From Actinomycetes bacterium (lineage in GTDB: Bacteria > Actinomycetota > Actinomycetes > Actinomycetales > Cellulomonadaceae), in assembly GCA_021778635.1 (NCBI GenBank), contig JAJYCD010000003.1:1-64000 (forward strand): a stretch of 64,000 bases of DNA. The letters run 5' to 3'. Made by a program: the position numbers and the translations under genes. The notes beneath the pieces are model-generated. The model did no database searches and had not been told where the DNA came from. It saw only the letters and a program-made list of their open reading frames with translations. Of the stretch, positions 41,164 through 51,718 are shown in pieces (positions within the stretch are counted from its first letter, which is position 1; the number at the start of each line of letters is the position of its first letter).

Positions 41164-42948
41164 TCAGTCGAGGATCTCGCAGATGGTCGTGCCTGCGCTG
41201 ATGCTCGCGCCGACGGACGCAGCGAGCCCGCGCACGGTACCGGACCGGTGAGCCACGAGCGGCTGCTCCATCTTCATGGCTTCGAGCACGACGACGAGGT
41301 CGCCCTCGATCACGGCCGCACCGTCTTCGACGGCGACCTTCACGATGGTCCCCTGCATCGGAGAGGTCAGCCCTGTGCCGTGGGAGGCGCTCAGGCGCGT
41401 CGTCGCGCGCCGCACGGGCCGACGCACGGCCGTGCCCGACCTGCCGCGTCCGCCGCCGAGAGACAGACCGGCCGGGATCACGACCTCGAGCCGCTTGCCG
41501 CCGACCTCGACGACGACCCGTTCCATCGCACCCGGCTCCTCGACGTCCGGGGCGCTCGTCGGTGCGTCGGCCGTCAGCGCGGCGAGCCTGTCGGCGAACT
41601 CCGTCTCGATCCACAGCGTGTGCACCCGGAACGGCTCGTCGGGATCGGCCGGGACGAACGCGTCGTGGTCCATCACCGCCCGGTGGAACGGGATGACGGT
41701 CGGGATCCCCGACACCTCGAGCTCGGCGAGGGCGCGTCGGGCTCGTTCCGCGGCCTGGGTGCGCGTCGCACCCGTGACGACGAGCTTCGCGATCATGGAG
41801 TCGAACGCGCCCGACACGGTGTCGCCCTCGACGACGCCCGAGTCGACGCGCACCCCCGGTCCGGAGGGCAGGGTCAGCGTCGTGATGCGGCCCGGAGCCG
41901 GCAGGAACCCGGCGGACGGGTCCTCGCCGTTGATGCGGAACTCGAACGAGTGGCCGCGCGTCTCGACGTGGTCGTACCCGAGCCGTTCGCCCGACGCGAT
42001 GCGGAGCTGCTCACGGACGAGGTCGATGCCGCTGACCTCCTCGGTGACCGGGTGCTCGACCTGGATCCGCGTGTTGACCTCGAGGAACGAGATCGTGCCG
42101 TCGGAGCCCACCAGGAACTCGCACGTCCCGGCGCCGACGTAGCCCGCCTCGCGCAGGATCGCGATCGACGACGCCACGAGCTCGGCGTTCTGCGCCTCGG
42201 ACAGGAAGGGTGCCGGCGCCTCCTCGACGAGCTTCTGGTGGCGCCGCTGCAGCGAGCAGTCGCGCGTCGACACCACGACCACCGTGCCGTGCATGTCTGC
42301 GAGGCACTGCGTCTCGACGTGCCGCGGCCGGTCGAGGTACCTCTCGACGAAGCACTCCCCACGGCCGAACGCCGCAACTGCCTCGCGAACCGCCGAGTCG
42401 AACTGCCCGTCGATCTCCTCGATCGTGCGCGCGACGCGCAGACCTCGGCCACCGCCGCCGAAGGCGGCCTTGATCGCGACCGGCAGCCCGTGCGCCGCGG
42501 CGAAGGCGTGGATCTCGCGCGCATCGGCGACCGGGTCCGGGGTCCCGGGGACGAGCGGCGCGCCCGCGCGCTGAGCGATGTGGCGCGCGCTCACCTTGTC
42601 GCCGAGCGCCTCGATCGCCGACGGCGGTGGACCGATCCACACGAGCCCGGCGTCGATCACGGCCTGCGCGAACGAGGCGTTCTCGGCGAGGAACCCGTAT
42701 CCCGGGTGCACCGCGTCCGCCCCCGACCGGCGCGCGACGTCGAGCAGCTTGTCGATGTCGAGGTACGTCTCGGCGGCTCGGGCGCCGTTGAGGGCGTACC
42801 CCTCGTCCGCGAGGGTGACGTGCAGGGACTCACGGTCGGAGTCGGCGTACACGGCGACCGAGGCGATGCGGGCGTCGCGGCACGCACGGGCGATGCGGAC
42901 GGCGATCTCACCACGGTTCGCGATGAGGACCTTCGAGATGACGGGCAC
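41164..42948 (-). CDS. accA3: acetyl/propionyl-CoA carboxylase alpha subunit (biotin carboxylase + BCCP)
   Basis: [34 protein letters not shown]-terminal biotin motif [11 protein letters not shown] 5 nt after TACGGT. Confidence 0.93.
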   Translation of the reverse strand: MPVISKVLIANRGEIAVRIARACRDARIASVAVYADSDRESLHVTLADEGYALNGARAAETYLDIDKLLDVARRSGADAVHPGYGFLAENASFAQAVIDAGLVWIGPPPSAIEALGDKVSARHIAQRAGAPLVPGTPDPVADAREIHAFAAAHGLPVAIKAAFGGGGRGLRVARTIEEIDGQFDSAVREAVAAFGRGECFVERYLDRPRHVETQCLADMHGTVVVVSTRDCSLQRRHQKLVEEAPAPFLSEAQNAELVASSIAILREAGYVGAGTCEFLVGSDGTISFLEVNTRIQVEHPVTEEVSGIDLVREQLRIASGERLGYDHVETRGHSFEFRINGEDPSAGFLPAPGRITTLTLPSGPGVRVDSGVVEGDTVSGAFDSMIAKLVVTGATRTQAAERARRALAELEVSGIPTVIPFHRAVMDHDAFVPADPDEPFRVHTLWIETEFADRLAALTADAPTSAPDVEEPGAMERVVVEVGGKRLEVVIPAGLSLGGGRGRSGTAVRRPVRRATTRLSASHGTGLTSPMQGTIVKVAVEDGAAVIEGDLVVVLEAMKMEQPLVAHRSGTVRGLAASVGASISAGTTICEILD

Positions 42949-43236
42949 GGCTCACCGTAACGCGACGAGGTAGGCCGATCACCCTCGACGCCGGGCGCGC
43001 GGACAAGATTGGGGGAGTGCCCAAGCGCGTGTGGCGAGACTTGGAGGAACCCCACAGTCTCGGACGGCCTGAGGTGAGTCGTGCGGCGCGATGTTGTTCT
43101 CGACCGACAAAGCCTGACCTGGGGTCGAGACACGTCGACGACGAATGGCACGGGCGCGCCGGACGTCGACGGCGGCCGGCCGCCCTGCTCGCGGAGCGTC
43201 GCCGTCGTTCCGTGCGGACCTCTGGACCGCGCGCGG

Positions 43237-43944
43237 TCACGCCGTCCAGAGGTCCGTGATCGCGATGCCGATCTCGCCGAGCAGCTCCCGGAGCAACGGC
43301 AGGCTCAGCCCGACGACGCCGTGGTGGTCTCCTTCGATGCCCGTGATGAACGCGCCGCCGAGCCCGTCGATGGTGAACGCGCCCGCGACCGCGAGCGGCT
43401 CGCCGGTGCCGACGTACGCGTGGATCTCGGCGTCGGAGAGGTTCGCGAAGTGGACGGTCGTGGACGAGGTCGCTCCGAGCGTGCCGCGCGTCCCGCCGGC
43501 CGCGACGGAGCGGTCGTCGATCAGCCAGTGACCGGTGTGCAGGACGCCGGTTCGTCCGCGCATCGCCTGCCAGCGGGCGACGGCGTCGGCCGCGTCCCGC
43601 GGCTTACCGAGGATGGCGCCGTCCATCTCGAGCATCGAGTCGCAGCCGAGAAGGATCGCCCCGGTGCACTCGTCGTCTGCCTCGAGGATCTGCTCGCCGT
43701 GGCTCGCCGCGGACCCGCTGACCTCGAGCGAGCCGTCGAACAGGCCGTGGGCGGTCGCCTCGACCTTGGCCTGGGCGAGGACCAGCACGGCGTCGGCCGG
43801 GTCGAGCTCCCCGAACCGGTCGCGCGCCGCCGCGAGGACGGCATCCTCGTCGACGCCCGAGACCGCGACGAGTGGATCGATGCCGGCGGAGACGAGCGTG
43901 GCGCGCCGCGCGGGGGAGGCCGAGGCCAGCAGCAGTCGGGTCAC
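43237..43944 (-). CDS. maf: Maf-family nucleotide pyrophosphatase
   Basis: RLLLASASPARRATLVSAG, HTGHWLIDDRS; GTG start at 43944 preferred over the ORF start at 44040. Confidence 0.88.
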   Translation of the reverse strand: MTRLLLASASPARRATLVSAGIDPLVAVSGVDEDAVLAAARDRFGELDPADAVLVLAQAKVEATAHGLFDGSLEVSGSAASHGEQILEADDECTGAILLGCDSMLEMDGAILGKPRDAADAVARWQAMRGRTGVLHTGHWLIDDRSVAAGGTRGTLGATSSTTVHFANLSDAEIHAYVGTGEPLAVAGAFTIDGLGGAFITGIEGDHHGVVGLSLPLLRELLGEIGIAITDLWTA

Positions 43945-44015
43945 GAGCAGCGAGGGTACGCGGCCGACGCGAGACTCTGCTCGCATGTCCGCCGTCCCAG
44001 AGGCCAGAATGAGGC

Positions 44016-44699
44016 ATGCCCAACGCGAGCCGTGCCTCACAGCGCCCCGTCGAGCCTGCCGATCCGGATCGCCGGTCCGCGCAGGACGAGATCGATCTTC
44101 CGTCAGGCTGGCGCCACTCGAACGGCTGGATCTTCGGGGTGATGCTGGTCGCCGCAGCGTTGAGCCTGCTCGGGTCGTTCGTCCTGTCCAACGACGCGGT
44201 GATCCTTGCTGGGAACAAGAACGCGGCGCTGACCTGCAACGTGAACGCGGTGATCTCGTGCGGCACGGTCGGGAACTCCTGGCAGGCCGCGTTGCTCGGC
44301 TTCCCGAACGCGTTCCTCGGCGTGGCCTTCGCTCCGGTCGTGATGACCATCGCGGTGGCCGGTATGGCTGGCGTGCGGTTCCCGCGGTGGTTCATGCTCG
44401 GGGCGCAGCTCATGTACACGATCGCCCTCGGGTTCGCCTACTGGCTGTTCTCCCAGTCGATGTTCGTGATCGGCGCCCTGTGCCCGTGGTGCCTGCTCGT
44501 GATGCTCGCGACGACCGTCTCGTTCGCGACGCTCCTGCACGCGAACGTCCTGCAGGACAACCTGTACCTGCCGCGCCGGCTGCAGCGTCGACTCCTGGAG
44601 ATCGTGCGGAGCGACGTCGACGCGTACCTGCTCGTGACCTGGATCGTGCTGCTGGCCGCCTCGATCGTGCTCAAGTACGGGAGCCGGTTGCTGGCCTGA
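44016..44699 (+). CDS. vitamin K epoxide reductase family protein
   Basis: CNVNAVISCGTV and ALCPWC redox motif, 4-5 TM; ATG 5 nt after CAGAAT. Confidence 0.9.
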   Translation: MPNASRASQRPVEPADPDRRSAQDEIDLPSGWRHSNGWIFGVMLVAAALSLLGSFVLSNDAVILAGNKNAALTCNVNAVISCGTVGNSWQAALLGFPNAFLGVAFAPVVMTIAVAGMAGVRFPRWFMLGAQLMYTIALGFAYWLFSQSMFVIGALCPWCLLVMLATTVSFATLLHANVLQDNLYLPRRLQRRLLEIVRSDVDAYLLVTWIVLLAASIVLKYGSRLLA

Positions 44700-46496
44700 T
44701 CAGCTCAACGCGCTCGCCAGCACGTCCAGCCCGACCGAGCCGAGGTCGAGGGCGCGGGCGTGGAACGCCCGCAGGTCGAACACGTCCCCGCGCTCGCGTG
44801 CGGCGCGTGCGGCGCGGTCGCGCGCCTGCTCCCAGAGCCGCTGCCCGACCTTGTACGACGGTGCCTGGCCGGGCCAGCCCAGATACCGGTTGAGCTCGTA
44901 GCGGAGGACCTCCTCCGACATGGCCGCGTTGCCCCGCAGGAACTCCCACGCCGCCACGGCGTCCCAGCGACCGCCCCCACCGAGCTGCGCCGGGACCGGC
45001 AGCCCGAGATGGACGCCGATGTCGAGGACGACACGCGCGGCTCGGAGTCGCTGGCCGTCGAGCATCCCGAGGCGGTCTCCGGGGTCGTCGAGGAACCCGA
45101 GATCGGCCATGAGTCGCTCCGCGTAGAGCGCCCACCCCTCGCCGTGACCCGACACCCAGCACCCGAGCCGGCGCCATCGGTTCAGCGTGTCCCGGCGGAA
45201 GACCGCCTGCCCGAACTGCAGGTGGTGACCCGGGACGCCCTCGTGGTACACGGTCGTCTTCTCGCGCCACGTGCTGAACTCGTCCACGCCGCTCGGCACG
45301 GACCACCACATCCGGCCCGGGCGCGAGAAGTCGTCGCTCGGCGGGGTGTAGTAGATGCCGCCGGAGTGCGTCGGTGCGATGCAGGCCTCGAGGGTGCGGA
45401 CCGGTGCCGGGATGTCGACGTGCACGCCGTCCAGTGCCGCGATCGCCGTATCCGCGGTGTCCTGCATCCAGGCCTGCAGCGCCCGCGTCCCGTGCAGCTG
45501 GCGGCCCGGGTCGGCGTCGAGGAGCGCCACGGCCTCGGCCACGGTCGCGCCGGGGCCCGCGATCTGCCGGGACACCTCCTCCTGTTCCGCGACGATGCGG
45601 GCGAGCTCGTCGAGACCCCAGGCGTAGGTCTCCTCGAGGTCGACGGTGGCACCGAGGAAGTACCGCGACCAGAGCGCATACCGCTCCCGACCGACGCCGT
45701 CGTCCTCGGGGGCGAGCGGGGCGAGCTCGTCGTGCAGGAACGCGGCGAGCGTCCCGTACGCCTCGCGCGCCACCCGGGCACCGAGCTCGAGCTCGCGGCG
45801 GACGAGGGAGCACGTCGCGGACTCGTCAAGAGCGCGGGCGGCCGCGCGGCTGGACGCGAGCGAGGTGAAGAACGACCGGTCGGGGTCCGCGAGCTCGGCA
45901 GCCTCGGCGGCGACCTCCCGGACCTGGCGGATCGCGGCCACCCGCCCCTGCCGCGCGGACGCGCGCAACGACTCGCAGTACCCCGCGACCGCGCGCGGGA
46001 GCGTGTGCAGTCGCTCCGCGATCGTCGACCAGTCGTCCGTGGATCCCGTCGGCATCAGGTCGAAGACGTCGCGCAGCGCCTGCGCCGGCGAGGCGATCAC
46101 GTTGAGCGACGCGAGCTGCTCGCCGGCGTCCGCGAGCTCGAGCTCGAGGCCGAGGCGTTCCTGCATCGCTGCGCGGGTCACCCGGTCCGTCGCGTCACGA
46201 GGTTCCTCGGTCGACAGCGTCGTGAGCACGGCACGCGCCGCGTCGAACCGGGCGGCGAACCCCTCCGGCGACAGATCGGTCATCTCGTGGTCGTGACCGG
46301 GGATGCCCATCGCGGTGGCCTGGAGCGGGTCGAGTCGGGCGACCGTCGCCACGTAGGCGTCGGCGATCGTGTCGATGCGCGTGGGCCGTCGGATGACGGT
46401 GTCGTCCCCGCCGGCGGAGGGGGGCTCGCGCACCGGCCCGACGGAGGCACCCCCGGGAGCGACACCGAGCGGGTGACGAGGCGACGTCGAGCTCAT
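44700..46496 (-). CDS. DUF885 family protein (M1/M32-like metallopeptidase fold)
   Basis: YHEGVPGHHLQFGQ and GHGEGWALYAERL; ATG 6 nt after TAGGGT. Confidence 0.88.
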   Translation of the reverse strand: MSSTSPRHPLGVAPGGASVGPVREPPSAGGDDTVIRRPTRIDTIADAYVATVARLDPLQATAMGIPGHDHEMTDLSPEGFAARFDAARAVLTTLSTEEPRDATDRVTRAAMQERLGLELELADAGEQLASLNVIASPAQALRDVFDLMPTGSTDDWSTIAERLHTLPRAVAGYCESLRASARQGRVAAIRQVREVAAEAAELADPDRSFFTSLASSRAAARALDESATCSLVRRELELGARVAREAYGTLAAFLHDELAPLAPEDDGVGRERYALWSRYFLGATVDLEETYAWGLDELARIVAEQEEVSRQIAGPGATVAEAVALLDADPGRQLHGTRALQAWMQDTADTAIAALDGVHVDIPAPVRTLEACIAPTHSGGIYYTPPSDDFSRPGRMWWSVPSGVDEFSTWREKTTVYHEGVPGHHLQFGQAVFRRDTLNRWRRLGCWVSGHGEGWALYAERLMADLGFLDDPGDRLGMLDGQRLRAARVVLDIGVHLGLPVPAQLGGGGRWDAVAAWEFLRGNAAMSEEVLRYELNRYLGWPGQAPSYKVGQRLWEQARDRAARAARERGDVFDLRAFHARALDLGSVGLDVLASALS

Positions 46497-46563
46497 CGAA
46501 CGACCCTACCGCCGCCTCCGGCCGAGGCCGCGTGCGCGTCGGTCGTCCGCCGCTCGGGCCCCG

Positions 46564-46803
46564 TCAGTCGCGCAGACTCCACCGCCAGGTGTCGGAGCCA
46601 TGCAACCCGACGGTGCCGGCCGTCCCTGCGCGGCGCAGCAGACGCGCGTGGTCGGCCCACGGGTTCGGCGACGTCGCGCGGGCCGCGTCGTCCCCGCCCG
46701 AGGTGGCCACGAGCCCGGCGACCAGTGCGGCGAGCTCGACGTCGTCGGGTGCTCCGCGCACGACCGACACGTGCACGAGCTCCTGGCCACGGTCCTCAGT
46801 CAC
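46564..46803 (-). CDS. accE: acyl-CoA carboxylase epsilon subunit
   Basis: VHVSVVRGAPDDVELAALVAGLVA...WRWSLRD, typical AccE; downstream of accD. Confidence 0.85.
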   Translation of the reverse strand: MTEDRGQELVHVSVVRGAPDDVELAALVAGLVATSGGDDAARATSPNPWADHARLLRRAGTAGTVGLHGSDTWRWSLRD

Positions 46804-47420
46804 TCGTCGTCCTCGTCGTCGTCCTCGTCGTCCTCGAGATCGTCGAAGGGAGCCGGTCCGCCGCGGGTCGTCGCCCACTCGAGGACCTCGAACCCCGCGC
46901 CCGTGAGCTGTGCAACAAGGGCCTCGCCACCGGCGTCGAGGAGCTCGAGCACGGCATCCAGCGTCGATCCCGCCGGACCGGTCGTCGGGCTGACGACGAA
47001 CCCGAGGCTGAACGTGTCCAGGTCGGTCTGCGGCCGCGGCGCGTCGGGATCGTTCTGGGCCCAGCGGTTCGTCCACGCGAGCGTCGTGAGGTCCGGGTGC
47101 AGGCCGAGCAGCCGGTGGATCTCGTCGTACAGGGCGCCGTTGAGCGCGCTGATGCGGTTCTCGAGCGCGAGCACGCGGGGGTCCTCGTCCGCGTCGTGCG
47201 CGTTGAACTCCGTCCGCACCCCGATCACGGTGTCGATGTAGCCGTGGAGGGCAGTCGCCAGCTCCTCGACCGCGGCGTGCATGGTCGTCCCGTCGACCGG
47301 CGGCGTGCGGCCGATCGTGCTGTCGGAACGGTCGAGGTCGCGGTCGGGTATCCCGCTGCTGCCGCCCGGGCGATCGGTGCCGTCCGTGCCGTCGGTCCCG
47401 TGGTGCTGGTCGTGGGTCAC
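46800..47420 (-). CDS. conserved-looking hypothetical with acidic C-terminal tail
   Basis: 4-bp overlaps with both accD (upstream) and accE (downstream); C-term [14 protein letters not shown]. Confidence 0.75.
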   Translation of the reverse strand: MTHDQHHGTDGTDGTDRPGGSSGIPDRDLDRSDSTIGRTPPVDGTTMHAAVEELATALHGYIDTVIGVRTEFNAHDADEDPRVLALENRISALNGALYDEIHRLLGLHPDLTTLAWTNRWAQNDPDAPRPQTDLDTFSLGFVVSPTTGPAGSTLDAVLELLDAGGEALVAQLTGAGFEVLEWATTRGGPAPFDDLEDDEDDDEDDE

Positions 47421-49033
47421 AGCGGGATGTTCCCGTGCTTCTTGGGCGGCAGACTCGCACGCTTGGTGCGTAGCGCGCGCAGCGCGCGGACGATCTGCGA
47501 GCGCGTCTCCGACGGTTCGATCACCGCATCCACGTACCCACGATCGGCGGCGTCCCAGGGGTTGACGAGCGCCTCCTCGTACTCCGAGGTCAGCCGTGCG
47601 CGCTCGGTCTCGACGTCCCCACCGGCCTGCTCGACCGCGGCGAGGGCGGAGCGCTGCAGGATGTTGACCGCGCCACCGGCGCCCATGACGGCGATCTGGG
47701 CCGTGGGCCACGCGAGGTTGACGTCCGCGCCGAGCTGCTTCGACCCCATGACGATGTACGCGCCGCCGTAGGCCTTGCGCGTGATGACCGTGACCAGCGG
47801 AACGGTCGCCTCGGCGTAGGCGAAGATCAGCTTCGCTCCGCGGCGGATGATCCCGTTCCACTCCTGGTCGGTCCCCGGCAGGAAGCCGGGCACGTCCACG
47901 AACGTCAGCACGGGGATGTTGAACGCGTCGCAGGTCCGTACGAACCGCGCGGCCTTCTCGGCGGCGTTGATGTCGAGGGTGCCGGCCATGCGGAGGGGCT
48001 GGTTCGCCACGATCCCGACCGGGTGCCCCTCGACGTGACCGAAGCCGATCAGGACGTTCTCCGCGTACAACGGCTGCACCTCGAGGAGTACGCCGTCGTC
48101 GAGGACGTGCTCGACCACCGTGCGCATGTCGTACGGCTGGTTGTCCGAGTCGGGAACCAGGGCGTCGAGCTCGCGGTCCTCCTCGGTGACCACGACGTCG
48201 ATCGCGTCGACCGGGTAGGCCGGGGGGTCGGTGAGGTTGTTCTGCGGGAGGTACGAGAGCAGCATCCGCGCATAGTCGAGCGCGTCGTCCTCGTCGGTCG
48301 CCAGGTAGTGGGCGACCCCCGACCGCGTGTTGTGCGTCGTGGCCCCGCCCAGCTCCTCGAACCCGACGTCCTCGCCGGTCACGGAGCGGATCACGTCGGG
48401 ACCGGTGATGAACATGTTCGACGTCCCGTCGACCATGATGACGAAGTCCGTGAGCGCCGGGGAGTAGACGGCGCCGCCCGCGGACGGGCCGAGGATCAGC
48501 GAGATCTGCGGGATCACCCCGGACGCCGCGACGTTGCGACGGAAGATCTCGGCGAACTGCGTGAGCGCCGCGACACCCTCCTGGATGCGCGCACCACCGC
48601 CGTCGCTGATGCCGATGAGCGGGACACCCGTGCGCAGGGCGAGGTCCATCACCTTCGTGATCTTCTGGCCGTGGACCTCGCCGAGACTTCCGCCGAAGAC
48701 GGAGAAGTCCTGCGAGTACACGCAGACCTGCCGACCGTCGACCGTGCCGTGGCCGACGACCACGCCGTCGCCGTGCGGCCGCTTCCGGTCGAGACCGAAG
48801 TTCGTCGAGCGATGACGGGCGAACGCGTCGAGCTCGACGAACGAACCCGCATCGAGCAGCGCGTCGATGCGCTCACGAGCGGTCTTCTTCCCCCGGGGGT
48901 GCTGACGGTCGGCCGCGACACGCTCGGAGTCGACGACCGCCGTCTCGTGCCGTGCCCGAAGGTCGTCCAGCTTGGTGGCCGTCCCGTGGAGCGCGGAGGT
49001 GGGGGCGGGGTCGCCGGTGGTGGTCTCAGTCAC
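47417..49033 (-). CDS. accD: acyl-CoA carboxylase beta (carboxyltransferase) subunit
   Basis: [65 protein letters not shown] 6 nt after TAGTCT. Confidence 0.94.
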   Translation of the reverse strand: MTETTTGDPAPTSALHGTATKLDDLRARHETAVVDSERVAADRQHPRGKKTARERIDALLDAGSFVELDAFARHRSTNFGLDRKRPHGDGVVVGHGTVDGRQVCVYSQDFSVFGGSLGEVHGQKITKVMDLALRTGVPLIGISDGGGARIQEGVAALTQFAEIFRRNVAASGVIPQISLILGPSAGGAVYSPALTDFVIMVDGTSNMFITGPDVIRSVTGEDVGFEELGGATTHNTRSGVAHYLATDEDDALDYARMLLSYLPQNNLTDPPAYPVDAIDVVVTEEDRELDALVPDSDNQPYDMRTVVEHVLDDGVLLEVQPLYAENVLIGFGHVEGHPVGIVANQPLRMAGTLDINAAEKAARFVRTCDAFNIPVLTFVDVPGFLPGTDQEWNGIIRRGAKLIFAYAEATVPLVTVITRKAYGGAYIVMGSKQLGADVNLAWPTAQIAVMGAGGAVNILQRSALAAVEQAGGDVETERARLTSEYEEALVNPWDAADRGYVDAVIEPSETRSQIVRALRALRTKRASLPPKKHGNIPL

Positions 49034-49188
49034 ACGACGAGACTAGTTGCTCGGTCCTGGCGTGGCGGCTGTGTCCCGGCACCGCTGGGCGGCGTCTGCG
49101 CCGTCGGGTTCCCACAACGGCGTCGATACCGACCACGACGCCCATTCGGACGGCGCCGGCACCGCGCCGGACGGGGGAGGATGGCGCC

Positions 49189-50076
49189 ATGACGAGTCAT
49201 CCCGGCCGGCCGCAGACCCGTCCCGCCCTCCGGGAGTCGGTGCTCCGGGAGCGCCTCTTGGCCCCCGCCGGTCCACTCGCACGGCTCGACGTCGTGGACC
49301 GCACCGGGTCGACGAACGGCGACCTCGCCGCGGCCCTCGGGCGCGACGCGTCCGCTCTGCCCGATCGCGCGCTCCTCGTCGCCGAGCTCCAGGTCGCGGG
49401 ACGCGGGCGGGCGGGACGCCACTGGGAGGCGCCGGCGCGCTCGTCGCTCGCGGTCTCGTACCTGCTGCGACCCGGTCCTACCGTCCCGGTTCCTACCTTC
49501 GGCTGGCTCCCACTCCTCGCGGGTCTGGCGGCGGTCACGGCCCTGCGCACCTCGACGGGCGCCGAGGTTCGGCTCAAGTGGCCCAATGACCTCGTGGTCG
49601 TCTCGCCGGACGCGGTCGAGCTCGCGGGCTGGGACACGGAACGCAAGGTCGGCGGGATCCTCAGCGAGCTCGTCACGACCTCGACCGGGCCGGTCGCGCT
49701 GCTCGGCATCGGGATCAACGTGTCCCAGCGCCGCGACGAGCTTCCGGTCGAGTCGGCCGCGTCGCTGCTCACCGCGAATCTGGGCGAGATCGATCGTGAG
49801 GCACTGCTCGTCGCTCTGGTCACCGCGGTCGTCGCGGTGGACCTGAGGTGGCGTGAGGCGCACGGGGACGCGGTCGCGGCCGGGCTCGCCGACGAGTGCG
49901 CGGCCGCGTGCGGCACGCTCGGACGCAAGGTGCACGTCGACCTGCCCGGCGGAGCGGTGATCGAGGGGCAGGCGCTCGCTCTCGGGCCTGACGGCTCGCT
50001 CGTCGTCGAGGACTCCACCGGCCGGGTGCGCTCGGTGCTGGCCGGTGACGTGCGCCACCTCCGCGCGTCGGCGTGA
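49189..50076 (+). CDS. birA: biotin-[acetyl-CoA-carboxylase] ligase
   Basis: DRTGSTNGDLAA, VAGRGRAGRHWEAP, LKWPNDLVV, KVGGILSEL, GIGINVSQ. Confidence 0.92.
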   Translation: MTSHPGRPQTRPALRESVLRERLLAPAGPLARLDVVDRTGSTNGDLAAALGRDASALPDRALLVAELQVAGRGRAGRHWEAPARSSLAVSYLLRPGPTVPVPTFGWLPLLAGLAAVTALRTSTGAEVRLKWPNDLVVVSPDAVELAGWDTERKVGGILSELVTTSTGPVALLGIGINVSQRRDELPVESAASLLTANLGEIDREALLVALVTAVVAVDLRWREAHGDAVAAGLADECAAACGTLGRKVHVDLPGGAVIEGQALALGPDGSLVVEDSTGRVRSVLAGDVRHLRASA

Positions 50077-50090
50077 CCTACGCTCGGGTC

Positions 50091-51188
50091 GTGCCTGACG
50101 ACCTCGGATCCGCTGACGGTCCCGGGGGTCCGGCGACCCCGGAACCGCCGACCTCGACCGTCTCGGCCCTCGACGACCAGCTCCTCGGCGGCACGCGCGC
50201 CTGGACGATGCGCCAGGTCGCGGCGGACCTGGCCGTGGAGCTCGACCTCGTGCGTCGGTACTGGCAGACCCTTGGTCTCCCGCGGGCGGACGCCGACGAC
50301 CACGTGCTGACGGCTGACGACGCGGTGGCGCTCGGCCACGTCCTCGAGCTGATGCGGGACCACGGACTCGAGATGAGCACGGTCATCACCTTGACGCGGG
50401 CTCTCGGTCACACCGCAGACCGCCTCGCCCTGTGGGAGGTCGAGGCGCTCGTCGAGGACATGGCCCGTCGGTACGAGCTGGACGACGTGAGCGCGCGGCT
50501 GCTGGTCCTCGACCGGCTGTCGGAGCTCGCCCCGCTCCTGGAGGCACAGCTCGTCTACTCGTGGCGTCGGCACCTTGCGGCGGTCGCCGGCCGGTTCGCC
50601 GCCGAGTTCGCCGAGCTCCGCGCTCCGCAGGCCGCCGACCGGCACGCCCTGCCGCTCCCTCGCGCCGTGGGGTTCGCCGACATGGTCTCGTTCACGCGGG
50701 TCAGTGCCGGCCTGGACTACACGGACCTCTCCGCGTTCGTGCAGCGCTTCGAGACCGCCGCCCGTGACGTGGTCTCCGCCGCGGGCGGACGCGTGGTCAA
50801 GACGATCGGGGACGCCGTGCTGTTCGTCGCGGACGACGTCGCGACGGGGGCGGACGTCGCACTCGGGCTCGCTCGCGCGATCGGCTCCGAGGGCATCACG
50901 CCACCCGTGCGGGTCTCGATGGTCTGGGGCCGGGTGCTCTCGCGGTTCGGTGACGTGTTCGGGCCGCCGGTGAACCTCGCGGCTCGGCTCGCCGACGAGG
51001 CGAGACCGAGCACCGTCCTCGTCGACGAGGCGACCGCCGACCACCTCGCCGGAGATTCGCGCTACGTGCTCGTGCGTCAGCCGCCACGCGAGGTGCAGGG
51101 GCTCGGCGAGATCGCGCCCGTGCTGCTGCGCTGGTCCGGCGACGCGGATGCGTCGCCCGATCAGTCCGGCAGCGGCGCGAGCAGCTGA
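50091..51188 (+). CDS. class III adenylate/guanylate cyclase with N-terminal regulatory domain
   Basis: GFADMVSFT, VVKTIGDAVLF, GDVFGPPVNLAARL; GTG 50091 lies 6 nt after TACGCT. Confidence 0.88.
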   Translation: MPDDLGSADGPGGPATPEPPTSTVSALDDQLLGGTRAWTMRQVAADLAVELDLVRRYWQTLGLPRADADDHVLTADDAVALGHVLELMRDHGLEMSTVITLTRALGHTADRLALWEVEALVEDMARRYELDDVSARLLVLDRLSELAPLLEAQLVYSWRRHLAAVAGRFAAEFAELRAPQAADRHALPLPRAVGFADMVSFTRVSAGLDYTDLSAFVQRFETAARDVVSAAGGRVVKTIGDAVLFVADDVATGADVALGLARAIGSEGITPPVRVSMVWGRVLSRFGDVFGPPVNLAARLADEARPSTVLVDEATADHLAGDSRYVLVRQPPREVQGLGEIAPVLLRWSGDADASPDQSGSGASS

Positions 51189-51718
51189 GGCCCGTCGTTC
51201 GCGACGCGGTTCGCGTCGGTCGGGACACGGGTCTCCACGAGAGCAGGCGCCGGTGCGCGCAGGACGGCCGTGGCCTCCGCGGCGAGGTGGGCCCACTCGT
51301 CGAACGCGTCAGCCGGGACGGTCGCGCGACGCTGGGCGAACGCCCGGCTGAACGAGCGCTTCTCGTGGACCGTCTCGACGTGCGCGCTGACCATCCGCGC
51401 GCCGACGACCGGATCCGTCGCCCACGAGGAGACGAGTCCCCAACGCGCGAGCCGGAGCGTGCGGACGATCGCGTGCGTCTCGTGGTCCTCGCGCTCGACC
51501 ACGATCCTGACCTCCTGGGTCGGTGCGACGCTCCATGACGGCGGGAGGAGGCGTGCGTCCTCCGCGACCTCGGCGAGAGCGAACGCATCGGCACGGTCCT
51601 GCGTCTCCCGGAACGAGGCGAAGCGGCCGCACCTGCCGTCCGGTGTGCGCTTTCCGTCGGTTCCCCGACCGCAGCGTCGAATCGATTCGACTTCGTCCTG
51701 ACGACGTGGCACGATCAA
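51161..51718 (-). pseudogene. decayed SRAP (YedK/HMCES-family) gene
   Basis: CGRFASF...LPPSWSVAPTQEV...LRLARWGLVSSWATDPVVGARMVSAHVETVHEKRSFSRAFAQRRATVPADAFDEW then direct jump to ...NRVANDGPQLLAPLPD; no initiator before Cys. Confidence 0.75.
51677..51690. promoter_or_regulatory. 14-bp perfect palindrome TCGAATCGATTCGA upstream of MFS gene
   Basis: Self-complementary; ends 27 bp before the MFS ATG. Confidence 0.4.

Noticed and set aside
51677-51690. LexA/SOS box
   Set aside because: Palindrome spacing is N4 between TCGAA and TTCGA, 2 bp short of the usual actinobacterial SOS box; reported only as an unknown palindrome.
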